Shown here piece by piece: positions 8,465 to 17,310 of a DNA stretch of 64,000 nucleotides. The position numbers were made by a program, and so were the translations under genes. Below the pieces are notes generated by a model, which searched no databases, was not told the origin of the DNA, and worked only from the letters and a program-made list of their open reading frames with translations. The stretch spans positions 248,001 through 312,000 of the forward strand of contig CAWEPH010000005.1 of NCBI GenBank assembly GCA_963810915.1, read 5' to 3'. The number at the start of each line of letters is the position of its first letter. Positions within the stretch are counted from its first letter, which is position 1. This DNA is from JAOUEA01 sp963810915 (GTDB lineage: Bacteria > Actinomycetota > UBA4738 > HRBIN12).

Positions 8465-9910
8465 ATGATGCGGTTCCCCGGCCTCGGGTCGTGGATCGAG
8501 CGCCGAGCGGCGCGCTCGCCAGACGATGTCGCGCTCATCGCGGAGGGCGCCTCCCGCTCCTACCGCCATCTCGCTGAAGACGTTCGCGCCGTCGCGGCGC
8601 TGCTGCAACGCGAGGGCGTCGGTCCGGGCGACAGGGTCGCGTACCACGGAGGCAACCATCCCGCCGCGCTCGGCTCCCTGTTCGGCGCGACGGCGCTCGG
8701 CGCCGTATGGGTACCGATCCACCCCGCACGACCCGAGGACGAGGTGCGGGCGGTGCTGGACGACGCGGAGCCCCGGGTCCTGATCCGCGCGTCGCCGTCG
8801 ACGCGTCCGGACTCGGACGCCCTCGTGTTCGAGGCCGAGGAGCTGGCCGAGCTGGAACGGGGGTCGGAGGGGTTGCCGGCACGGCAACCCGCGCCGGACG
8901 ATCTCGCGATCCTCGCGTACACCTCCGGAACGACGGGAGCGCCGAAGGGGGTGATGCTCTCCCACGCCAACGTGATGTGGGAGGTCGTCCAGATGGTGGG
9001 CGCTTGCGCGTTCTCACCGTCGGACGTGACGCTGGCGGCCGCACCGTTCACGCGCATGGGTGGCCTGGGGGTGACGGTGCTCCCGACCCTGTTCACGGGC
9101 GGAGCGGTCGTCGTGCCGCCGGCCGGTGAGGGTGAGGCGGTTCTCGCCACGATCGAGCGGGCACGCGTCTCGGTGCTGTTCGCGAACCCCGATCTGCTCG
9201 ATGCGATGGTGCGCGCGCCCGCATGGGAGGACACGGACCTCTCCAGCGTGCGCACGGGGGTGGTGGGAGGTGGCCTCGTCCCGGAAGGTCTCTTGCGCAC
9301 CTACCTCGAGCGGGGCGTGATGCTGCTGCACGGGTACGGGCTCACCGAGGCGTCCCCGGTCGTTTCGCTCCTCGATGAGCGCGATGCCGCCACCCGTGCC
9401 GGGTCGGTGGGCAAGCCCCTGCCCTTCGTCGAGGTCCGGGCCGTGCGTCCCGACGGATCCGCCTGTGGGGTGGACGAGGTCGGCGAGTGGTGGATCCGCG
9501 GTCCCAACATCTCGGAGGGGTACTGGCGTCGCCCGCCGGTCCGTGATGCGGAGGGTTGGTTCCCGACGGGTGATGTCGGGTGGATCGACGCGCAGGGGTA
9601 CCTCAGCTTCCTGGACCGGGCGTCGTCCGCGATGTACGTGGACGGAGGCGTCGTGTATCCGGCCACGATCGAGCGCGCGCTGTACGGCGCGCCGGGCCTC
9701 GTGGACGCGACCGCCATCGAGCTCGACGGTCGCATCGTCGCCACCGTCGTTGCCGAAGGCGCGATCGACCAGGCGAACTTGTACGCGATCCTCCGCAAGA
9801 CGCTCGCTCCAGACCAGGTTCCGGGCGAGATCCGGCAGGTAGAGGCGATCCCACGCAACGCCGCCGGCAAGGTGCGTCGTGCCGATCTCCGCCGTACGCT
9901 CGCCGAGTGA
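8465..9910 (+). CDS. AMP-forming acyl-CoA synthetase / ligase
   Basis: 481 residues of the ANL adenylate-forming superfamily. The phosphate-binding loop is LAYTSGTTGAPKGVMLSH (near residue 152), the adenylate motif HGYGLTEASPV near 288, WFPTGDVGWID near 365 and the catalytic lysine of the C-terminal subdomain in RNAAGKVRR close to the end. It activates a carboxylic acid with ATP and passes it to CoA; chain length cannot be read. ATG codons at 8465 and 8468 are equally possible starts. Confidence 0.85.
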   Translation: MMRFPGLGSWIERRAARSPDDVALIAEGASRSYRHLAEDVRAVAALLQREGVGPGDRVAYHGGNHPAALGSLFGATALGAVWVPIHPARPEDEVRAVLDDAEPRVLIRASPSTRPDSDALVFEAEELAELERGSEGLPARQPAPDDLAILAYTSGTTGAPKGVMLSHANVMWEVVQMVGACAFSPSDVTLAAAPFTRMGGLGVTVLPTLFTGGAVVVPPAGEGEAVLATIERARVSVLFANPDLLDAMVRAPAWEDTDLSSVRTGVVGGGLVPEGLLRTYLERGVMLLHGYGLTEASPVVSLLDERDAATRAGSVGKPLPFVEVRAVRPDGSACGVDEVGEWWIRGPNISEGYWRRPPVRDAEGWFPTGDVGWIDAQGYLSFLDRASSAMYVDGGVVYPATIERALYGAPGLVDATAIELDGRIVATVVAEGAIDQANLYAILRKTLAPDQVPGEIRQVEAIPRNAAGKVRRADLRRTLAE

Positions 9911-9937
9911 GGTGCGACCGAGCGGCGGGCCCGCGCG

Positions 9938-10844
9938 TCACCCCAGGCAGATCGCGAAGGGAGTGACCTTCCGGAGAGCCGCCGATGCTGTGGATCCGGC
10001 TCACCCACCCGTCGTCCGGGATGTGGTCGGCGTCCGCGCCGTCGTACGGCGCCGAGACGATGGAGCGGGCGGTGCTGGTACCGCCCGTGACCCGGGCCCC
10101 GCCGCCCACGACATGCTCTGCCGACCCACAGGCGACCCGTCGGAGGACGTTCCCGTCGGCGGCGAGCCTCCCGGGCTTGAGCTTCACGTAGCGCAGGGGC
10201 ATCTGCGCCGCGCACACGATGTACACCTCGAACAGGCCCGTGCCCCCGTTGACGTCGTAGACCGAGCCCGTCCAGCCGTCGTCGGCCACGGTCTTCGGGT
10301 CGGCGCCGTCCAGGGGGAACGAGGACGTGACCCAACTGCCCGTCGTGGCGATGAACGCACTCCCGGTGCTCACATGCCAGCGGGGGGCTCCGCAGCTGAG
10401 CGAGCCCGAACGCTCGCCGGAGGAGGAGTCGGGGACGTTCGTGAAGGGATACGCGAGGTTCCCGCCGTGGACGCAGATCGAATAGGCGGTGACCGTTGCA
10501 CCGTCGGGTCCGTGACCGTACGCCAGCCATCCGTCGTCACCGGCGGTGTCGGCGTCGCTGAAGTCGTCCCAGCGGCTGGCCGCCAGCCACGCCTGAGCGG
10601 CCGAGCCTCCCGCCGCCGATCCCCCACCGATCAGATGCCAGTTCGGGCCGCCACAGCCCGCCTCGGCGCCGGCGGACTGGCTCACGAACGCCGTCGCGTC
10701 GGAGGCGTATCGCACCCCCCCGGTCATCCCGAACACGTGGTCCCCCACGTTCGGGTCGATCGGCGTGCCACCGAACGCGCTCGACGACGCGCTCATCACG
10801 AGCATGGTCGCCATCAGGACGAGGATGCGGGCCACGGTCTTCAT
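9938..10844 (-). CDS. Secreted protein with three Cys-containing repeats, frame broken near 9975
   Basis: The ATG at 10844 gives a signal peptide (MKTVARILVLMATMLVMS) and, once one base is removed near 9975, a 301-residue exported protein. The mature part holds three units of about 80 residues, each starting with a Cys-Gly(-Gly/Ala/Ser) strand (CGGPNWHLIGGG, CGAPRWHVSTG, CGSAEHVVGGG) and ending with D-D-GW...Cys (DDGWLAYGHG..SICV, DDGWTGSVYD..YIVC, DDGWVSRIHS..AICLG). The restored frame ends AICLG-stop, completing the third unit. Probable beta-rich extracellular repeat with a disulphide per unit; function unknown. Confidence 0.65.
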
Positions 10845-10952
10845 CGTGCGGACGATACCCCAAGGCCCGGCCCGCACCCGTGAACGCCGATCATGTCGCG
10901 GTGGCGCGGACGCGCGACCGCCAACGCCGCGCATGAGCCCTCGATGGATCGG

Positions 10953-11426
10953 TTACGCCGCTGCGTTCGCGGCGTCCTCCAGCACCTTGATGTCGATCTT
11001 CTGCATCTGCAGCATCGCCTGCATCGCCCGCTGCGCGCGTTCCGGGTCGGGGTCGCTCAGGAGCTCGCCCATCCGCTCGGGGATGATCTGCCAACTGAGG
11101 CCGAAGCGATCCTTCAGCCATCCGCACATCGATTCCTCGCCGCCGTCGGCCGTCAACGCCGACCAGAGCCGATCCACTTCGTCCTGATCCGGGCAGTTCA
11201 CGCTGAAGGAGACCGCCTCCGTGAAGGGGAACTGTGGTCCGCCGTTGATGGCCATGAAGTCCTGGTCGAGGAGCCGGAAGAACACCAAGGCGACGTTGTC
11301 GCCGCTCGGTGTGCCGTCGAGGCGTTGGACGTTGGTCACCTCCGCGTCCTCGAAGAGAGAGACGTAGAAGTTGGCGGCCTCCTCGGCCTGGGTGTCGAAC
11401 CAGAGGCACGGTGTGATCTTCTGCAT
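10953..11426 (-). CDS. VOC-family (PhnB-like) protein
   Basis: 157 residues of the vicinal-oxygen-chelate fold, PhnB/3-demethylubiquinone-methyltransferase-like subgroup: MQKITPCLWFDTQAEEAANFYVSLF at the start, DQDFMAINGGPQFPF, and DRFGLSWQIIP. The ATG at 11426 has GGAAGGAG upstream and is preferred to the one at 11444. It is the last gene of the second ArsR operon, 41 bases after the SRPBCC gene. Despite frequent annotation as a methyltransferase, no such activity is implied. Confidence 0.85.
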   Translation of the reverse strand: MQKITPCLWFDTQAEEAANFYVSLFEDAEVTNVQRLDGTPSGDNVALVFFRLLDQDFMAINGGPQFPFTEAVSFSVNCPDQDEVDRLWSALTADGGEESMCGWLKDRFGLSWQIIPERMGELLSDPDPERAQRAMQAMLQMQKIDIKVLEDAANAAA

Positions 11427-11467
11427 GGCCTGTGCTCCTTCCATCCTTGGGCTTCAGCCCGTGGGCT

Positions 11468-11952
11468 TCAGCTGTTGGCGACGAGCTTGGCGACGAGGTC
11501 GTCGAGACGGTCGTAGCCCTCGTTCATGCCCTCGGCCATGCCGGCGTCGACCATCGCGTCGCGCGCCTCGACCGACTGGAACACGGAGTTCGTGCGGACC
11601 GTGGTCCTCCCGTCCCTCTCCTCGAGCGTGAGCGTGTCCATCGAGACGTGGCCGGGCGCGCCCTCGAACTCGAAGGTCTGAACGAAGCCGTCGGGCGAGG
11701 GCTCGCCGTGGAAGACGCCATGGAAGCCGAAGGCGTTGCCGGCGTCGTCGGAGGAGACGTAGCGCCACGAACCGCCGTCCCGCACGTCGAAGCGGTCGAC
11801 CGTCGTCGTGTACTTCCGCGGCCCGAGCCACTGCACGAGCAGCTCAGGTTCGGTGAAGGCGCGGAAGACGAGGTTGCGTGGAGCGTCGAAGGTGCGGGCG
11901 GTGAGTATCTGCGGCACACCGGGCTCCGCGGTGATCTGCATCTCGGTCATGT
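11468..11952 (-). CDS. SRPBCC (AHSA1-like) domain protein
   Basis: 160 residues. ARTFDAPRNLVFRAFTEPELLVQWLGP at the N-terminus, FDVRDGGSWRYV, GFHGVFHGEPSPDGFVQTFEFEG and a C-terminal GMNEGYDRLDDLVAKL helix are typical of ArsR-linked SRPBCC proteins. The ATG at 11952 overlaps the ArsR stop by six bases. It is the third SRPBCC gene of the window; with the ArsR and VOC genes it forms a three-gene unit resembling the 2.2-6.6 kb operon in plan. Confidence 0.88.
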
Positions 11953-12321
11953 CGTACCCCTTCCTGTCGGATCGCTCGGCTGCGATCGATCGGTCTGTTC
12001 CGCCTGCAGCGCCGCGAGGAGTTCGTCGAGGCGCTCGTAGCTCTCTTCCCAATATGCCCGGTAGCCAGCGAGCCACACGGTGGCCTCCTTCAGCGGTTCG
12101 GCCTCGAGGTGGCTGAGGCGGGCGGTGGCCCGGCGGGTGCGGGAGATCAACCCTGCGTGCTCGAGCACCTTGAGGTGTCGGGAGATCGCGGGCTGAGAGA
12201 CGCTGAACGGCGCCGTCAGCTCGGCGACGCTCGCCTCTCCGAGGGCGAGGCGCGAGAGGATCGCGCGCCTGGTTGGATCCGCGAGGGCCCCGAACACCGC
12301 ATCGAGCTGATCGACCGCCAT
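11947..12321 (-). CDS. ArsR-family winged-helix regulator
   Basis: 124 residues: VFGALADPTRRAILSRLALGEASVAELTAPF followed by the recognition segment VSQPAISRHLKVLEHAGLI and the wing. No metal-binding cysteines. Same length and context as the ArsR at 6273-6647 but clearly diverged. It leads the ArsR-SRPBCC-VOC operon, and its start codon sits inside an inverted repeat that also covers its own -10 element, which suggests autorepression. Confidence 0.9.
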   Translation of the reverse strand: MAVDQLDAVFGALADPTRRAILSRLALGEASVAELTAPFSVSQPAISRHLKVLEHAGLISRTRRATARLSHLEAEPLKEATVWLAGYRAYWEESYERLDELLAALQAEQTDRSQPSDPTGRGTT

Positions 12322-12379
12322 CTATAACCCTTCCCTTATGTAACGAGTACGTTATAGACGATCGGGGTGGCCACGTCAA
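12321..12379 (-). promoter_or_regulatory. ArsR promoter with overlapping inverted-repeat operator
   Basis: Minus strand: TTGACG (plus 12374-12379), 17 bases, TATAAC (plus 12351-12356), then a leader with AAGGGAAGGG before the ATG at 12321. TCTATAAC at 12321-12328 and GTTATAGA at 12351-12358 are perfect inverted copies; inside them TAACG-AGTA-CGTTA (12341-12354) is a second, nested dyad. One arm is the -10, the other touches the start codon, so an ArsR dimer here would block the promoter. Confidence 0.7.
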
Positions 12380-12527
12380 GTGCCGTTGATCGCGCGTCTT
12401 CAGCCGATCGAGCGCTCGTGGATCGCGCGGACGGTGTCGGTCGACCTTGGTGCGCCGCGAGGAGGTTGCCGCCACGCCGTTCGACGTGCGCGCGACCTCC
12501 TCGAGCCGCATCCGGACGTTGAGGACG

Positions 12528-12887
12528 TCAACCCATGGGGCTGGCGAGCTGGAAGTAGTTGTCGTCCGGGTCGGCGAACGTGCAGATCAACATGTCAGAC
12601 GCGTCGCCCGCGGGGTTGTACGGCTCCTGGATCACGGTGGCACCAGCCGCAACCATGCGGTCGAACTCCGTCTTCACGTCGGGGGTCTCGATGTTCCAGA
12701 TGATCCTGCCCGGCTGCGCGTTCCTCCCCTTCACGTGGTCGTGGGGCCCCACCATGATGCCGCCGGAGCCGAGCTGCCAGCCCGTGTAGCCCCCGTCGTT
12801 CCAAGCCGGGGCGCCGAACACCTTCGTGTAGTACCCGACGAGGCGCTGGGGGTCCTCCGACCCGATCAGGACGCTGTTCAGGTTCAT
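12528..12887 (-). CDS. VOC-family glyoxalase-like protein
   Basis: 119 residues, single glyoxalase/bleomycin-resistance fold: LNSVLIGSEDPQRLVGYYTKVFG at the start, GHDHVKGRNAQPGR-like middle and a DPDDNYFQLASPMG end. GAAGGGAGG lies just before its ATG. Metal ligands cannot be confirmed by eye. It stands alone, 206 bases upstream of the ArsR promoter region and transcribed in the same direction. Confidence 0.8.
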   Translation of the reverse strand: MNLNSVLIGSEDPQRLVGYYTKVFGAPAWNDGGYTGWQLGSGGIMVGPHDHVKGRNAQPGRIIWNIETPDVKTEFDRMVAAGATVIQEPYNPAGDASDMLICTFADPDDNYFQLASPMG

Positions 12888-13047
12888 GCTGCCTCCCTTC
12901 GTCGATCCATCCTTACCAGAGGCAGCGACGATCGAAACCCGAAGGCCCGACCGCTCGCACTCTGCCGGACCTCCCGTGATCCGTCATCCCTGGCTATCCT
13001 GGGGATGCGGATGCTTGGAGCGAGGGAACCCTCGAAGGAGGGCGGCC

Positions 13048-13440
13048 GTGGGCGATCGGCAGGTCGGCAGCGACATCGGGTTGCGCTTCGTGCGCGCGCT
13101 CGTGGCGAAGGACGTCGAGGCCCTGACCTCGCTCCTCCATCCCCAGATCGAATTCCGCGGTCTCACGCCGAGCCGCGGATGGGAGGCATCCTCGCCCGAT
13201 GGGGTCCGCGAGATCGTGTTCGGCTCCTGGTTCGAGCCGCACGATCACGTGCTGGAGACGCTCGCGGCCGACACACATCGTGTCGCGGACCGGGATCGCA
13301 TTCGATATCGCCTACGGGTCGAGAGCGAGGGCACCGAGTACCTGGTGGAACAACAGGGCTACTACGACGTCGTCGACGGCCGCATCGCCCGGATGAGCCT
13401 GATGTGCTCGGGCTACCGACCCTGGCCCGACCCTCCGTGA
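13048..13440 (+). CDS. SnoaL/NTF2-like protein
   Basis: 130 residues from a GTG preceded by GAAGGAGGG. Pattern: GLRFVRALVAKDVEALTSLLHPQIEFRGLTP, then WEASSPDGVREIVFGSWFE and a C-terminal EQQGYYDVVDGRIARMSLMCSGYRP, the cone-shaped alpha+beta NTF2/SnoaL fold. Such proteins bind or isomerise small molecules; no function assigned. The upstream open frame reaches 12886 but lacks a start with a ribosome site. Confidence 0.7.
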   Translation: MGDRQVGSDIGLRFVRALVAKDVEALTSLLHPQIEFRGLTPSRGWEASSPDGVREIVFGSWFEPHDHVLETLAADTHRVADRDRIRYRLRVESEGTEYLVEQQGYYDVVDGRIARMSLMCSGYRPWPDPP

Positions 13441-13614
13441 CGCTACCTCGGCACGATGCTCGAGGCTCCGGACGTGGCGGATCGATCGATGGTCGGCGAG
13501 CCCGCGTGGCGCATGTGTGACGCGCCGGACGCGCCCGCCGCAAGCGTCCCCGTCGCCACTCACGTCCGCGGTCGACGCCCCGGAGACGTCGATCGCGAGG
13601 TCGACCGCGCTGAG

Positions 13615-14079
13615 TCAGTCGGCGTAGAGGTGGCTGGCGCCCGAGACGGTCGCTTCGAGGGTCGATGCAACCCCGGACAGGGTCGCCATCGAGGATCCCG
13701 AGAGCGCCACGTGAGCGACGTCTACCGCGAGCTCGGCGGTGATGGTGCTCGAGCCCGACAGGGCGAGTTCCAGGCGGTCCGCCGCGAGGGCCGATGCGAT
13801 GCGCACGGTCGACGCGCCGGCCGCGAGCACGCGCTCGATCCGAGGCGCGGTCACCGCGGCCTCCAGGGTGGCGTCGTGGGCGTGATGGATGCCCGGCCGG
13901 AGTCCGATGCGCAGGACGCCGCCTCTCACCTCGATCGCGACATCGTCGCGGAGCCTGTCGTCCACGCGCAGGTCCACGGCTTCAGACGTCCCGACCGTCA
14001 CGTCGACCGTGAAGCGATCGGAGACCTCCAGACCCGTGAACGGCCCCACATCGAGGAGTGTCATCGGCTCATCGCTCAT
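13615..14079 (-). CDS. GIN-domain (DUF2807-like) beta-helix protein
   Basis: 154 residues. FTGLEVSDRFTVDVTVGTSEAVDLRVDDRL and successive short beta repeats (AAGASTVRIASAL, LSGSSTITAEL, LSGSSMATLSG, VSGASHLYAD) match putative auto-transporter adhesin head-GIN domains. Unlike most it has no signal peptide or lipobox from the chosen ATG (14079, GAAGGAG upstream), so it is predicted cytosolic unless the start is wrong. Divergent from the phosphatase-superfamily gene. Confidence 0.7.
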   Translation of the reverse strand: MSDEPMTLLDVGPFTGLEVSDRFTVDVTVGTSEAVDLRVDDRLRDDVAIEVRGGVLRIGLRPGIHHAHDATLEAAVTAPRIERVLAAGASTVRIASALAADRLELALSGSSTITAELAVDVAHVALSGSSMATLSGVASTLEATVSGASHLYAD

Positions 14080-14231
14080 CTCGCTCCTTCCCGTTCGGGT
14101 TCGTGATCCTCGGTGCGTGACGTCGGCGATTCCACCATGTCGCCACGACCCGGTCCACCGCGAGGGCGGGCAGGTCCCGAGTCGCTCCTTCGGTACACTT
14201 CCTGCCTTCCTGACCTGCGGAGACGACGTAC

Positions 14232-15836
14232 ATGCCACGTGTGATCCTGATCGCCTGGGACGGCGCCGACTGGCGCATCCTCGACCCCCTGCTCGAGGCA
14301 GGCGCGCTGCCGAACCTGCAGGCGCTCATCGACCGGGGGCAGCGCGACGTCCTGCGCTCCACCGTCCCCACCCATTCCTGGTCGGCGTGGCCGTCGTTCC
14401 TCACCGGCGTCGACCCCGTGGACCACGGCGTCTACGACATCCTCGAGACCGTCCCCGGCACGCACAAGCAGTACCCCGTCACGTACAAGTCCATCAAGGC
14501 GCGAACCTTCCTCGACGACCTCACGTCCGCGAACAAGAAGCAGCTCCTGCTCGACGTGCCGCTCACGTTCCCGCCGCCTGACATCCAGGGCGCACTCGCC
14601 GCGGGCGGCGTCCTGCCGAAGAACCGGCAGTTCACCCAGCCCTCCGACCTGCCCGAGACCCTCGCGAAGGCCGGCCTGGAGTGGCCGATCAACGGCATGA
14701 GCTGGACGACCTATCACAACAAGCCCGACGCGTACCTCGATGAGGCGTTCGAGGTCACCGCCAAGCGCATCAAGGCCTCCGAGTGGCTGATGGACAACAC
14801 CGAGTGGGATCTGATGGCGAGCGTCTGGGTGAGCATCGACCGGACGCAGCACTGCCTCTCCAACTACGTGGCTCCCGACCACCCTGACTACGTGAAGAAC
14901 AAGGACACGCGTATCGGCAGGAAGGTCGCCGACATCTTCCGTCAGACCGACGACGCCATCGGCGCGTTCGTCTCGCGCGCCAAGCCGGACGACATCATCC
15001 TGTTCATCTCCGACCATGGGTTCCAGTCATGCACCCGCACGGTGAACATGGACCGCCTGCTGCACGAATTCGGCTACCTCGATTTCAGCGCCTCCAACGT
15101 CGTGTTCGGGCCGATGCAGTGGGGACCCGTCCGCAAGGTCGCGCGCAAGGTCTACGACACCTTGGGCCTGCACGGGAAGGTCGCGCTTCCGCAGTCGATC
15201 AACTGGGCCAAGACACAGGCGTTCACGTCGATCCGCTCCACGGGCGAGGGCGTCACGATCAACCTCGCCGGTCGCGAGATCGACGGCATCGTCGACCCAG
15301 GCGACTACGACAAGGTGCGCGACGCCGTGATGGATCGCCTCGCCAACTTCGTGGACCCGAAGACGGGCAAGAAGCCCGTCAAGGAGATCCACAAGCGTGA
15401 GGAGGTCTTCAAGGGCAGGTTCGCCGACGAGGCGCCGGACATCCTGATGGTCCCGGCGGAGGACTACTCACTCACCCACGCCAAGGCCGCCTACGAGGAT
15501 GCCGACTGGGTGAGTGGCGACCACCGCATCGAGGGCACGATCGTGGCCGTGGGGCCGAACGTGACGCCCTTCTCCCAGACGCCCGCGCTGATCGACATGG
15601 CCCCCACGATCGTGGCGGCGCTCGACGCGCCCACCGCGGTGAAGCCCACCGGCCGCGTGCTGACCGAGATCCTGGGCACGGGTGCGCACATCACCGAGCG
15701 CGAGGTCGTCGAGGAGCCCGCTGCTCCCGCGATCCCCGGCATGGCCATCCCCGGCATGGGTGGGGACTCCGCGGTGAACGAGACCGAGGCGGACGAGATG
15801 GAGGAGCACCTCCGGGGCCTCGGCTACATCGAGTGA
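14232..15836 (+). CDS. Alkaline-phosphatase-superfamily phosphodiesterase / nucleotide pyrophosphatase
   Basis: 534 residues. The metal site is complete by eye: VILIAWDGADWRIL (first Asp), STVPTHSWSAWPSFLTG (nucleophile region), IDRTQH, FISDHGFQS and the late SGDHR. Members cleave phosphodiester, pyrophosphate or phosphonate bonds with two metal ions. No signal peptide. The C-terminus is an Ala/Pro/Met-rich linker, an acidic stretch and the tail EEHLRGLGYIE, which recurs on the 41-residue peptide at 17311-17436. A strong hairpin follows the stop. Confidence 0.85.
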   Translation: MPRVILIAWDGADWRILDPLLEAGALPNLQALIDRGQRDVLRSTVPTHSWSAWPSFLTGVDPVDHGVYDILETVPGTHKQYPVTYKSIKARTFLDDLTSANKKQLLLDVPLTFPPPDIQGALAAGGVLPKNRQFTQPSDLPETLAKAGLEWPINGMSWTTYHNKPDAYLDEAFEVTAKRIKASEWLMDNTEWDLMASVWVSIDRTQHCLSNYVAPDHPDYVKNKDTRIGRKVADIFRQTDDAIGAFVSRAKPDDIILFISDHGFQSCTRTVNMDRLLHEFGYLDFSASNVVFGPMQWGPVRKVARKVYDTLGLHGKVALPQSINWAKTQAFTSIRSTGEGVTINLAGREIDGIVDPGDYDKVRDAVMDRLANFVDPKTGKKPVKEIHKREEVFKGRFADEAPDILMVPAEDYSLTHAKAAYEDADWVSGDHRIEGTIVAVGPNVTPFSQTPALIDMAPTIVAALDAPTAVKPTGRVLTEILGTGAHITEREVVEEPAAPAIPGMAIPGMGGDSAVNETEADEMEEHLRGLGYIE

Positions 15837-15871
15837 GCGCACGGCGGCTGGGGACATCGCGGGTGGACGCG

Positions 15872-15901
15872 AAGGACCCGGGCGAGGACGCCCGGGTCCT
15901 T
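15872..15901. terminator. Perfect 12-bp hairpin between convergent genes
   Basis: AAGGACCCGGGC, a six-base loop, and GCCCGGGTCCTT. There is no T-run, as is common in high-GC genomes. It lies 36 bases after the phosphodiesterase stop and 20 before the stop of the convergent YCII gene, so it can serve both. Confidence 0.75.
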
Positions 15902-15920
15902 GGATCGCGTGGTGGCGGAC

Positions 15921-16238
15921 TCACATCACGTTGAACGTCTCATACACCGTGATGCTCGCGCCGCCTTGCAGCACCGGGCACCCCTTCGCCAGGTTGACGG
16001 CCTCGTCGAGTGAGTCGGCCGTGAGGATGGTGTAGCCGGAGGCCGAGCCGCCCCCACCGTCGGTCACCGCACCGTCCGACGCGATCGACTTGGCTGCGCC
16101 GGAGAACGGGTTGCCACCGTCCTTGAGCGCCCCGCCGATCGCAGCGAACCACCCGTCCCATGCGCCCATGACGGCCTTCTGCGCCTCTTCGCCCTCGGGC
16201 ATGGATCCACCCTGGTAGAGCAGCACGTAGTCGCTCAT
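15921..16238 (-). CDS. YCII-related domain protein
   Basis: 105 residues: MSDYVLLYQGG start, WDGWFAAIGGALKDGGNPF, and GYTILTADSLDEAVNLAKGCPVLQGGASITVYE, the ferredoxin-like YCII/DGPF fold. GGGAGGG precedes the ATG. Actinobacteria carry many such proteins next to sigma factors or regulators; role unknown here. Confidence 0.85.
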   Translation of the reverse strand: MSDYVLLYQGGSMPEGEEAQKAVMGAWDGWFAAIGGALKDGGNPFSGAAKSIASDGAVTDGGGGSASGYTILTADSLDEAVNLAKGCPVLQGGASITVYETFNVM

Positions 16239-16505
16239 CGACCCTCCCTTCGTGCGCGGCCTTCGGTATCCGCGCTACCACCCCAACGACGAACGCCGCC
16301 GCGCGATATCGACGTCCTCGCGCAAGTCGCGCCGTCGCGCGGTTGGGCCTCGAGGCGCCGTGCCGCCTCAGACGGCTGCCGATGTCCCGAGCCGCGGTGT
16401 TGACTTCGCGGTGATCTCGGTGCGCCTGTTCAAGGAGGCGATCTGCTGAGGTAGCGAACCGGCCTCCCACTACACTCGATCGGTGGGCATCGACAGACGC
16501 GCACG

Positions 16506-17240
16506 ATGCGTGGCTTGATCCTCGTGGTCCGCTTCCTGATGGAGCTCGCCCTCCTGGCGGCGTTGGCGTGGTGGGGGTTCACGGTGGGCAACGGCGTGAC
16601 GGCATGGGTGCTGGGAGTCGGCGCCCCGCTGCTAGCGGCGGTCATCTGGGGCGCGTTCGTCGCACCGAAGGCGAGGCGACCCGTTCCCGTAGCCAAACGC
16701 GTTGCGATCGAATGCGTGCTCTACGCGGCGGCGGCGATCGGCCTCGCGGCGATCGGTCGGACGCCCTTGGCCATCGCGTTCTTCGTGCTGGCCGTGGTCG
16801 TCTCGTTGGCGAACGCAGCGACCGCAGGGTCGGTCGAAGAGGAAGATGAGCGGATGACCGTCCGATACCGCAACGTCGACGGGTTGGCGGAGCCGCCCGG
16901 ATACGCGCACGTCGCGATCGCGCAGGGCGCACGGACCGTCTTCACCGCGGGTGCCGTCCCGATCGACGCTGCCGGCGACCTCGTCGGCGCGGGCGATCCC
17001 GTCGTGCAGACCGAGCGGGTGATCGAGAACCTCCTCCGCCAGCTCGAGGCCGGCGGCGCCGGCGCGGCTGACGTGGTCAAGACCACGGTGTACGTGGCGG
17101 CCGACCACGATGCGATGATCGCGGTCTGGGACGCGGTGCAGCGCTCGCCGATCGCCTCCGCGCCATCGACGCTCCTCGGCGTGGCGCTCCTGGGGTACAC
17201 GGGTCAGCTTGTCGAGATCGAGGCGGTCGCCGTCGTCTAG
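16506..17240 (+). CDS. YrdB (DUF2568) membrane domain fused to a Rid-family domain
   Basis: 244 residues in one frame. Residues 1-112 are a four-helix YrdB/DUF2568 membrane protein (GVGAPLLAAVIWGAFVAPKA). After an acidic linker EEEDER, residues ~116-244 form a Rid/YjgF fold (FTAGAVPIDAAGDLVG, VVQTERVIENLLRQLEAGGAGAADVVKTTVYV, LVEIEAVAVV). The Arg that marks deaminating RidA enzymes (P-x-R before the last strands) seems replaced, the local sequence being SAPSTLLGV, so imine deamination is doubtful. An internal ATG at 16854, exactly at the Rid start, could give a free Rid protein, or a lost stop could have joined two genes. Confidence 0.75.
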   Translation: MRGLILVVRFLMELALLAALAWWGFTVGNGVTAWVLGVGAPLLAAVIWGAFVAPKARRPVPVAKRVAIECVLYAAAAIGLAAIGRTPLAIAFFVLAVVVSLANAATAGSVEEEDERMTVRYRNVDGLAEPPGYAHVAIAQGARTVFTAGAVPIDAAGDLVGAGDPVVQTERVIENLLRQLEAGGAGAADVVKTTVYVAADHDAMIAVWDAVQRSPIASAPSTLLGVALLGYTGQLVEIEAVAVV

Positions 17241-17310
17241 ACCGTTCGGCGGGAGGATGCATCAACCTTCGGCGGATGTCGAAGGCGACCGGGCTCCCTA
17301 CGATCACGCG

